Source: Vulcanimicrobiota bacterium (GTDB taxonomy: Bacteria > Vulcanimicrobiota > Vulcanimicrobiia > Vulcanimicrobiales > Vulcanimicrobiaceae). From it: a stretch of DNA of 7,756 nucleotides. The notes beneath the pieces are model-generated. The model saw only the letters and a program-made list of their open reading frames with translations. It made no database searches and was not told the origin of the DNA. Where the stretch lies: the NCBI GenBank assembly GCA_019237435.1, contig JAFAHB010000260.1, forward strand, positions 1 through 7,756, in the 5' to 3' direction. Each line of letters starts with the position of its first letter. Positions within the stretch are counted from its first letter, which is position 1. Below are positions 1 through 5,812 of the stretch, piece by piece. The translations under genes were made by a program, and so were the position numbers.

Positions 1-32
1 TATGTCGACGACGCAGCCCAATCGTCCACCGG

Positions 33-752
33 CTAGGCGACCGCGGCGATCGCCTCGGCGAGATTCATCGTGCCGTTGTACAGCGCGCTTCCGACGATGC
101 AGGAATCGACGGTGACCGGAACGCTACGTTTGAGCTCGCGCAAGTCCTCGATGTTGCGCGCTCCGCCGCTTGCGGTCACGCGCACTTCCGCCGCGTTGGC
201 AACCGCATTGAGGGCCCCGATGTCGTAACCCTCACCCATGCCGTCGCGCAGGATCTCGGTGAAGATAATGCGCGAAACGCCCCATTGCGCAACGCGGCGC
301 ACGAGCGCATCACGATCGACCGGCGTGCGCTCTTGCCATCCGTGGATAGCCACCTGCGAGCCGCGCGCATCGATCGCCGCGATGACCTTCCCCGCGAATC
401 GATTGATGATGTGACGCGCGAGGCGTTCGTCCTCGACGACGAGCGTTCCTAAAATGACCTCGGATGCGCCCGCGGCAAAGGCGGCTTCGGCATGCTTGAC
501 CGCGCGCAAACCGCCGCCGGTTTGAACGGGAACGTCCACCGCGCTGCAAATTTGCGCCACCGCGGCGAGATTTTCGCCGGAGCCGAAGGCGCCGTCGAGA
601 TCGATCACGTGCAGCCGTCGCGCGCCCTCGCCCACGAACGCCCTTGCGCGCTCCACGGGATCGCCGTCGTACTCGACCTCGGTCGTCGGATCGCCTTGCT
701 TCATGCGGACGCATTTTCCGCCGCGCAAGTCGATCGCGGGCACGACCAGCAT
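33..752 (-). CDS. hisA: HisA, ProFAR isomerase of histidine biosynthesis
   Basis: The 239-residue product matches the usual length of 1-(5-phosphoribosyl)-5-[(5-phosphoribosylamino)methylideneamino]imidazole-4-carboxamide isomerase. This cytoplasmic (beta/alpha)8 barrel performs the Amadori rearrangement of ProFAR to PRFAR, the fourth step of histidine synthesis. Visible signatures are the N-terminal strand VPAIDLRGGKCVR with the catalytic Asp8, the first phosphate-binding segment QTGGGLR (77-83), the second catalytic Asp128 in AAIDARG, GW at 138-139, Thr165 and Asp170 in TEILRDG, and the second phosphate site ASGGARN (194-200). Asp8, Asp128 and Thr165 fit the active-site spacing known for the family. 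The ATG start gives the canonical N-terminus. No Shine-Dalgarno sequence is visible before it, and the 38 bases upstream fold into two hairpins. The gene begins 33 bp after the citrate synthase stop on the same strand, so cotranscription is plausible. No other his gene can be identified in the window. Confidence 0.96.
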   Translation of the reverse strand: MLVVPAIDLRGGKCVRMKQGDPTTEVEYDGDPVERARAFVGEGARRLHVIDLDGAFGSGENLAAVAQICSAVDVPVQTGGGLRAVKHAEAAFAAGASEVILGTLVVEDERLARHIINRFAGKVIAAIDARGSQVAIHGWQERTPVDRDALVRRVAQWGVSRIIFTEILRDGMGEGYDIGALNAVANAAEVRVTASGGARNIEDLRELKRSVPVTVDSCIVGSALYNGTMNLAEAIAAVA

Positions 753-790
753 TGGCGCTTCGCCGCTAGTGGCCTGTAATAGCCACTAGC
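753..790 (-). promoter_or_regulatory. Structured hisA leader: two adjacent inverted repeats
   Basis: A perfect 9-bp inverted repeat pairs GCTAGTGGC at 765-773 with GCCACTAGC at 782-790 around an 8-nt loop. The right arm contains the citrate synthase stop codon (786-788). Directly next to it, GGCG (754-757) and CGCC (761-764) can form a second 4-bp stem with a 3-nt loop, leaving one base before the hisA ATG. No T-run follows on the minus strand, so this is not a classic intrinsic terminator. It could be a leader structure limiting hisA translation, an RNA-processing site or a chance palindrome. The repeats are seen directly; any function is inference. Confidence 0.5.
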
Positions 791-1955
791 CGCGCTGGCC
801 GTTCGACGAGCGCTGTTCGATGGAAACGTACGGTCCGGCGGTCGGACCTTCGTACGTCGCTTGCGGCCGAATCAGACGATTGTCCGCGAGCTGCTCGAGT
901 ATGTGGCCCGTCCACCCGGCAATTCGACCGCACGCGAAAAGACAAGTGAACTCATCACCCGGAATTCCGAGATCGGCCAGCACCGGCGCCGTATAGAAAT
1001 CGACGTTCGCGTAAATCGCGTTGCCGGGTTTCTTTTCTTGCAGCACTTTTCGGCTCGCCTGTTCGATCGCGTGAGCGGTCTGGTACCGCCGATCGCTCCC
1101 GCCGACGTGCTCCGCAAGCTCCTTCGCCATCGTCTCGAGATGTTTTGCGCGCGGGTCGCGCACCTTATATTCGCGATGCCCCATTCCCATGATCCGCTTG
1201 CCGCGTTCGAGAATCTCGCGAACGTACGGCTCGGCATTCTCAGGCGTCTTGACCTCGGTGAGCGTTCGGAACGCAGCCGTTGCCGCGCCCCCGTGGAGAT
1301 CGCCTTGTAGCGTTGCCATCGCAGCCGTCACGGAAGCATACATGTCGGCACGAGTCGAGGCTGCGACGCGCGCGGCAAACGTCGACGCGTTGTACGAATG
1401 GTCTGCCAGCAGGACGAAATAGGTGTCGAGCGCGTCCTCCTCAACGGCGTGCGGAACCTTTCCGGTCCGCATGTAAAGAAAGTTTCCGGCTTGTGAAAGG
1501 TCGGATCGCGGCGCCACCGGCTCGAGCCCTCGCCGGATGCGATCCCATGCAGCCACAACGGTCGGGACCTTCGCGATAAGCTCGAGTGCCGTATGAACGT
1601 CCGAGACGTGTTCGCCTTGGGCGTTTACCGGGGAGAAGAGACCGAGGCCGCTGACGATCGTTCGCAGCACTTCCATCGGCCAGGCCGTCTTCGGTACATT
1701 CTGCATCGCTGCCAGTAGCGGCTCGGGGAGCGCGCGGCATGAGCCAAGCTCTCGCTTGAGCATCTCGAGCTGATGGCGATTGGGAAGCGTGCCGTAAAGC
1801 AAGAGGTGAACGATCTCCTCGAACGTCGCGTTCGGCGCGAGATCGTCGATGTCGTAACCGCGATAGCTTAAGCGCCCGATCGCTCCTTCGACATTGCTAA
1901 GCTGGGTGGTCCCGACGACGACGCCTTCGAGCCCACGATCGACAACGGTTGGCAA
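786..1955 (-). CDS. gltA: Citrate synthase family protein (citrate or 2-methylcitrate synthase)
   Basis: The 389-residue protein is typical of the compact, dimeric type of citrate synthase, which condenses acetyl-CoA with oxaloacetate at the entry to the TCA cycle. The N-terminal region carries the family motif GRLSYRGYDIDDLA (27-40). Active-site elements follow in order: His186 in ADHSYNASTF, catalytic His221 in GDLHGGA, catalytic His260 in MGMGHREYKVRDPRA, catalytic Asp319 in NVDFYTAPVL, and the C-terminal GRIAGWTGHILEQ (343-355). All expected catalytic residues are present. The start is a TTG at 1953-1955, chosen because GGAGGAG lies six bases upstream and the protein begins at the expected place. 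Sequence alone does not separate citrate synthase from 2-methylcitrate synthase. No prpB or prpD neighbour is visible, which mildly favours citrate synthase. It is the first gene on its strand after a divergent promoter region and is followed by hisA. Confidence 0.92.
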   Translation of the reverse strand: MPTVVDRGLEGVVVGTTQLSNVEGAIGRLSYRGYDIDDLAPNATFEEIVHLLLYGTLPNRHQLEMLKRELGSCRALPEPLLAAMQNVPKTAWPMEVLRTIVSGLGLFSPVNAQGEHVSDVHTALELIAKVPTVVAAWDRIRRGLEPVAPRSDLSQAGNFLYMRTGKVPHAVEEDALDTYFVLLADHSYNASTFAARVAASTRADMYASVTAAMATLQGDLHGGAATAAFRTLTEVKTPENAEPYVREILERGKRIMGMGHREYKVRDPRAKHLETMAKELAEHVGGSDRRYQTAHAIEQASRKVLQEKKPGNAIYANVDFYTAPVLADLGIPGDEFTCLFACGRIAGWTGHILEQLADNRLIRPQATYEGPTAGPYVSIEQRSSNGQRG

Positions 1956-2080
1956 TTAACTCCTCCATAGGTCCAAACTCGGATAAGAACACTTCAGGTT
2001 TTCCCCGGCCGCAATGGGTTCGACTTGCCCTGCTGCCGGCCTGTAAGGCATTTTCCGGCCGTACGACAAAAATCGCCGCC
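1956..2080. promoter_or_regulatory. Divergent intergenic region between citrate synthase and DUF5069 genes
   Basis: This 125-bp stretch is the only substantial non-coding DNA in the window and must hold the start signals for the citrate synthase/hisA transcript and for the plus-strand DUF5069 gene, unless transcription enters from outside. I found no convincing -35/-10 pair on either strand. It is less GC-rich than its surroundings and contains two related direct repeats, TTTTCCCCGGCCG (1999-2011) and TTTTCCGGCCG (2051-2061), about 52 bp apart, with a short TGCC/GGCA inverted repeat between them. These could be regulator sites, but nothing shows which protein would bind. Confidence 0.45.
1960..1966 (-). 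promoter_or_regulatory. Strong Shine-Dalgarno site of citrate synthase
   Basis: On the minus strand GGAGGAG is followed by TTAA and then the TTG start codon; the GGAGG core ends six bases before the start. This is the best ribosome binding site in the window and decides for the TTG start. An ATG overlaps the 5' side of this site (ATGGAGGAG) but lies out of frame with the citrate synthase gene. Confidence 0.8.
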
Positions 2081-2512
2081 ATGACGCCACTCGACCTCAG
2101 CCGGCGGCCGCCTCGCGGTCCGCGCGAACTTCTACCGGGACTCAATCTTCTCATGGCAGCCCGAACGGTCGATAAGTTGCGCGCCACCCTTCCCGGCGGC
2201 AACATCGGCGAGTACCAGATCACCGGCTTCAGCTCGAACCTGCTCAACTCGCTGAGGATTCCCGAAGCATGGCTGCGCGCCGCCATAGCGCGCGCAGATT
2301 CAGACGCGGAGATCGCCCTTTGGATACGCGAGCACAGCGATCCGGCGCATTATCCGGAAATCAACGCAAAGTTGGAAGCGCAAACCGTGGGCGATCGATC
2401 GAACGATTCAACATACCTCGCGCGTTACCCGATCGCAAAGCGGTTTTCGGCCGAGACCTCTCACCTCGACGTCCTGGCCGCCGACGATGCGGCGGCCTTC
2501 GAAGAGCGCTAG
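2081..2512 (+). CDS. DUF5069 family protein of unknown function
   Basis: This is a 143-residue protein without a signal peptide or membrane segment. The N-terminal half resembles the DUF5069 family as I remember it: the opening LDLSRRPPRGPR (4-15), the ARTVDKLRATLPG block (27-39) and the NIGEY turn (41-45), followed by a helical stretch with LRIPEAWLRAAIARA (58-72) and EIALWIREH (77-85). The C-terminal tail, from about residue 105, is less typical and acidic at the end. The family has no established function to my knowledge. The ATG at 2081 is preferred because the family begins just before this motif; an ATG at 1949 would add 44 residues and overlap the divergent citrate synthase start. No Shine-Dalgarno sequence precedes the ATG, so the mRNA may be leaderless or the start weak. 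It is the only plus-strand gene, divergent from citrate synthase and convergent with ddl (15 bp between stops), and so probably transcribed alone. Confidence 0.82.
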   Translation: MTPLDLSRRPPRGPRELLPGLNLLMAARTVDKLRATLPGGNIGEYQITGFSSNLLNSLRIPEAWLRAAIARADSDAEIALWIREHSDPAHYPEINAKLEAQTVGDRSNDSTYLARYPIAKRFSAETSHLDVLAADDAAAFEER

Positions 2513-2527
2513 GCTCGCGGCCGCGGT

Positions 2528-3481
2528 TCAAGCAACGGCATCGCGTGCGTCCGCGCGAGCTCGCGCGTAGCTGACGAGGCGATCGATGAGGGCCTCGAAC
2601 GAGATGCCGACGGCCGAGCATGCGTCGGGGAAAAGACTAACCGGCGTCAGTCCCGGAAGCGAATTGATCTCCAACAGATACGGCCGGTTGTCCGACGTGA
2701 CGATGAAGTCGCTGCGCGAGTAGTCGCGCAAACCTAAGAGGCGATGTGCGGAGAGCGCCAGCATCTGCAGGCGCGCCGCGAGGTTCTCGTCGAGCGGTGC
2801 CGGCACGAGGTGCGTGCTGCCTCCCGGTTCGTACTTTGCGCGGTAACTGTAGAAACCGTCACGGTTTGCAACGATTTCGATAAGCGGCAACGCCTCTTCG
2901 CCGAGAACGGCGCAAGTAAATTCGCGTCCTTCGAGGTACTCCTCGGCCAGGATCTGCGAGTACGATTTCGAGGCTTCCAGCATCGCACTCGTCCACTCTT
3001 CGTGCGTTCGAACGATCGCGACGCCGACGGCCGAGCCTTGAAATCGCGGCTTGATCACGAGCGGAAGATCGAGCGATCCGGGCAGGAGCGGAAGCGTTCC
3101 GCCGGTGAGATCGAAGAGATCCCAGACCGGCGTCGGGAGGCCTTCGGCGGCGAGCAGTTTCTTCGTAAGATGTTTGTCCATCGACAACGCAGCCGCTTCG
3201 ATCCCGCTTCCGGTATACGGCACCGAGAAGTATTCGAGTAGCGCTTGGACGTGACCGTCTTCGCCGCCGGGACCATGCAGGGCGTTGAAAACGAGATCCG
3301 GTTTGAGCTGACGCAGCGCGTCGACGAAGCGCTCGTCGTAGTCGATCGAGTGCGCGTCGTAGCCGAGCGAGTTCAATGCGCGCACGACCTCAGAGCCCGA
3401 CCGAATCGAAATCTCACGTTCCGAGCTGTCGCCACCCATCACGACGGCGATGCGTTCTTTCGTGGTGGGACTACGTTGCAT
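2528..3481 (-). CDS. ddl: D-alanine--D-alanine ligase
   Basis: The 317-residue ATP-grasp ligase joins two D-alanines in the cytoplasm to give the dipeptide that MurF adds to the peptidoglycan precursor. Visible are the N-terminal VVMGGDSSEREISIRSG (13-29), HGPGGEDG (69-76), MDKHLTKKLL (101-110), the ATP-grasp lysine in VIKPRFQGSAVGV (142-154), FYSYRAKY (210-217), SDFIV (257-261) with a metal-ligand Asp, and the C-terminal LLEINSLPGLTPVSL (269-283). Tyr217 aligns with the tyrosine associated with D-Ala rather than D-lactate in the second site, so ordinary D-Ala-D-Ala is predicted. The serine loop reads GSAVGV instead of the common GSSVG. The ATG start overlaps the end of murB by 11 nt and has GGAG nine bases upstream (3491-3494) inside murB. 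It is the last gene of the mur cluster seen here; its stop lies 15 bp from the convergent DUF5069 stop. Confidence 0.96.
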   Translation of the reverse strand: MQRSPTTKERIAVVMGGDSSEREISIRSGSEVVRALNSLGYDAHSIDYDERFVDALRQLKPDLVFNALHGPGGEDGHVQALLEYFSVPYTGSGIEAAALSMDKHLTKKLLAAEGLPTPVWDLFDLTGGTLPLLPGSLDLPLVIKPRFQGSAVGVAIVRTHEEWTSAMLEASKSYSQILAEEYLEGREFTCAVLGEEALPLIEIVANRDGFYSYRAKYEPGGSTHLVPAPLDENLAARLQMLALSAHRLLGLRDYSRSDFIVTSDNRPYLLEINSLPGLTPVSLFPDACSAVGISFEALIDRLVSYARARADARDAVA

Positions 3482-4427
3482 CGATAAAGACTCCGACGAG
3501 ATGTACTTCGAGCTTCAGCTCGACGTTCCATCGGTCGCGTACCGCCCGTCTCACTCGCGCGAGCAGCGTCGCGACGTCTTTAGCGGTCGCCGAGCCGAGA
3601 TTGTTGATGAAGTTTGCATGCAGCGGCGAGACCTCGGCGCCGCCCTCACGCCAGCCCTTAGCGCCGGCAGCTTCGATCAAACGCGCCGCTTTATCGCCCG
3701 GCGGATTGCGAAAGCAGGAGCCGGCGTTGGGTAACGCGATCGGCTGGGTGCGTTTGCGCCGCACGAGCCGTCCTTGCATCTCGGAGCGCACGTTGCGTTC
3801 GCTCGAGCCGGCGAAGTCGAGTACGACGCGGGAAACGACGACGTCGCGCGCGAGAGTCGATTGACGGTAGAGGTACTGAACGCTTGCGCGGTGCGTCCCG
3901 GGCCGGCTCGGCGATTGCACCCATACCTCGCGCACGAACTCTCCAATCTCGCGATCGGTGCCCGCGTTCATCCGCAACGATCCGCCGATCGTGCCGGGGA
4001 TCCCGGCGAGCGAGCCGATCCCTTCGGCGCCGGCCGACGCGGCTTTCGCGGTCACCAGCGCCATGTCGGCGGAGCCGCCCGCATCGACGACAACGCGGCC
4101 GTCATCGGCGTGCACGCGAACGGCCGCAAAATCGCCTGCAAGGCGAACGACGATGCCGCGCACCCCTCCATCGCCGACGAGTACGTTGCTTCCCGCGCCG
4201 ATGATCCACCATGCCATCCGCCGCCGCAAGCAGAATCGCAAGAGCTGTGCGAGCTCGTCTTCGTTTTCGACCATAGCGAGCGCATCCGCCGGGCCGCCGA
4301 TCTTCCACGACGTATACGGCGCCAGAGGCTCGTCGAAGCGAACGCGATCGCCCAAAATCGCGCGCAACGTTTCGCGATCGGATTCACGCAAAAGCGTGTG
4401 CAGGGCGCGCGCGGTCGTGACGCTCAC
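3471..4427 (-). CDS. murB: UDP-N-acetylenolpyruvoylglucosamine reductase MurB
   Basis: The 318-residue FAD enzyme reduces UDP-GlcNAc-enolpyruvate to UDP-MurNAc with NADPH, in the cytoplasm. The FAD-binding part shows YTSWKIGGPAD (38-48), IGAGSNVLVGDGG (76-88) and GIPGTIGGSLRMNAG (142-156). The substrate domain shows YRQS (187-190) with the expected active-site arginine, PNAGSCFRNPPGD (233-245) with the proton-donor serine Ser237, HANFINNLGSATAKDV (270-285) and the C-terminal KLEVHLVG with catalytic Glu307. The layout and length fit the shorter type II MurB. The loop after MNAG (TDREIGEF) looks one residue shorter than the common AHGGEIGD-like form. The start is GTG, overlapping the murC TGA as GTGA, without a clear Shine-Dalgarno site, so translation probably depends on coupling to murC. 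The end overlaps ddl by 11 nt. Confidence 0.96.
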   Translation of the reverse strand: MSVTTARALHTLLRESDRETLRAILGDRVRFDEPLAPYTSWKIGGPADALAMVENEDELAQLLRFCLRRRMAWWIIGAGSNVLVGDGGVRGIVVRLAGDFAAVRVHADDGRVVVDAGGSADMALVTAKAASAGAEGIGSLAGIPGTIGGSLRMNAGTDREIGEFVREVWVQSPSRPGTHRASVQYLYRQSTLARDVVVSRVVLDFAGSSERNVRSEMQGRLVRRKRTQPIALPNAGSCFRNPPGDKAARLIEAAGAKGWREGGAEVSPLHANFINNLGSATAKDVATLLARVRRAVRDRWNVELKLEVHLVGVFIDAT

Positions 4428-5812
4428 GCGCCCATTGCCGCCGGTCTGCGGACCGACGCAGCGAGCTTCGCGGTCAAGCGTGCGGCGACGTTTGTGATGT
4501 CGCCTGCGCCTAAAAACAGGATCATCGCCCCGGCCGGCATTTCGACGAGCAGCTTGCGCTCGAGCTCCTCCATGCTGGAGGCGTAGCGCACCGCGGCGCC
4601 GCTCGACGCCAGCGCCTCGCCGATGAGGCGTTCGCTCACCCCCGGAATCGCCGGCTCAGAGGCCGCATAAACCGGCGCGAGATAGATGCGATCGGCGCCG
4701 CGAAGCGCATCTGCGAACTCGCGGGCGAGAAACGCCGTTCGCGTGTAACGGTGGGGTTGGAAGGCGACGACGAGCTCGCCGCGATGGTATTGGCGCGCCG
4801 CGGCAATCGTGGCGCGCACCGCAGTCGGATGATGCGCGTAGTCGTCTACGATCACCGCACGCTCGTTGGAAAGCACGACGTCGAAACGCCGGCGTACGCC
4901 TACAAACTCCCGCAGCGCCGACGCTATCGAAGCAAACGGCACCTCGAGCGCGATGCCGATCGCAACTGCGGCTAAGGCATTTTGAACGTTCATCGCGCCG
5001 GGAACGCGCAGCTCGAGGGTTCCGAGCATCCGATCGTGCGCGATTACCTCGAAGCGCGAGCCCAAGTCCGCGAAGCTCAAGTTTCGCGCGTGCACCGTCG
5101 CGCCGCCGTCGAGTCCAAACGTTACGATACGTGCGCGCAGATCGTGCGAAGTCAGCGACGCCGCCAACGGGTTGTCGAGCCCGATGACGGCAAGACCGTC
5201 CTCGGGCAGCTTCGCCAAAAACTCCGCGAACGCGCGTGCGAGCGCGGGAAGCTCGTCGTCGCTGCTGAGGTGATCGTTCTCGATATTGGTTACGACGGCC
5301 ATCGTCGGCTGCAGCAAAGCGAACGATCCATCCGACTCGTCGGCCTCCGTAACGAACCACGAAGCGCTGCCGTCGTGCGCGTTGCTTTCGAGCGCCGAAT
5401 CGATGCCGCCGAGGACGAGTCCGGCGTCGATGCCCCCCGCGCGCAGCACCGCATGCGTCATTGCGGTCGTCGTGGTCTTCCCGTGCGTACCGCAGACGGC
5501 GATGCCTTGCCGCCCGGCGATCAGACGCGCGAGCATCTCGCCGCGGTGCAGGACGGGGATTCCTCGTCGCGCCGCCGCCAAGCACTCGGGATTGCGGCGA
5601 TCGATCGCCGAGCTGACGATCACGACGTCGGCTCCATTTATATTGCGCGCCGCGTGGCCGATCTCAATGCGCGCACCGGCGGTCCGAAGCGCTTCGACGA
5701 GCGGCGACGTCATCACGTCCGAGCCTGAGACGCGCTCGCCGCGCGCGCACAAGATGCGGGCGATTGCGCTCATGCCGATGCCGCCGATGCCGACGAAGTG
5801 ATAGTTCGTCAC
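4424..5812 (-). CDS. murC: UDP-N-acetylmuramate--L-alanine ligase MurC
   Basis: The 462-residue protein is a normal-length Mur ligase. It couples ATP hydrolysis to addition of L-alanine to UDP-MurNAc, the first step of the stem peptide. The N-terminal UDP-binding domain begins NYHFVGIGGIGMSAIAR (3-19). The central ATP-binding domain has the P-loop GTHGKTTTT (108-116), EADESDGS (156-163) and TNIENDHL (175-182). The C-terminal domain has VDDYAHHPTAVRA (322-334), FQPHRYTRT (351-359) and GAGDITNVA (435-443). The frame stays open upstream to 6241, but that part lies opposite the murG frame and has no Mur homology. The real start is the GTG at 5810-5812, which gives the standard N-terminus, overlaps the murG stop as GTGA and has AAGGGG (5819-5824) six bases upstream. 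Its own stop overlaps the murB start in the same way. Confidence 0.97.
   Translation of the reverse strand: MTNYHFVGIGGIGMSAIARILCARGERVSGSDVMTSPLVEALRTAGARIEIGHAARNINGADVVIVSSAIDRRNPECLAAARRGIPVLHRGEMLARLIAGRQGIAVCGTHGKTTTTAMTHAVLRAGGIDAGLVLGGIDSALESNAHDGSASWFVTEADESDGSFALLQPTMAVVTNIENDHLSSDDELPALARAFAEFLAKLPEDGLAVIGLDNPLAASLTSHDLRARIVTFGLDGGATVHARNLSFADLGSRFEVIAHDRMLGTLELRVPGAMNVQNALAAVAIGIALEVPFASIASALREFVGVRRRFDVVLSNERAVIVDDYAHHPTAVRATIAAARQYHRGELVVAFQPHRYTRTAFLAREFADALRGADRIYLAPVYAASEPAIPGVSERLIGEALASSGAAVRYASSMEELERKLLVEMPAGAMILFLGAGDITNVAARLTAKLAASVRRPAAMGA

Noticed and set aside
1..29. Possible start of another minus-strand gene after hisA (GTG at 27-29, reading VDDWAASST to the window edge)
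   Set aside because: Only nine codons are visible, no ribosome site is seen, and I cannot match it to hisF, hisI or any other family.
765..790. Intrinsic terminator for citrate synthase
   Set aside because: The stem is good but no T-run follows on the minus strand and the next gene starts 12 nt later; described as a leader hairpin instead.
2025..2053. Possible sigma70-type promoter (TTGCCC with a weak downstream hexamer) for the DUF5069 gene
   Set aside because: No -10 hexamer at proper spacing resembles TATAAT well enough to support a promoter call.
1949..2080. N-terminal extension of the DUF5069 protein to an ATG at 1949
   Set aside because: It would overlap the divergent citrate synthase start, adds residues unlike the family, and the family-like sequence begins right after the ATG at 2081.
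4982..5728. Long plus-strand open frame (248 codons) opposite murC, plus similar ones opposite murB, ddl, citrate synthase and murG
   Set aside because: They lie wholly opposite well-supported genes, have arginine-rich, low-similarity compositions typical of shadow frames in GC-rich DNA, and show no domain or independent start signal.
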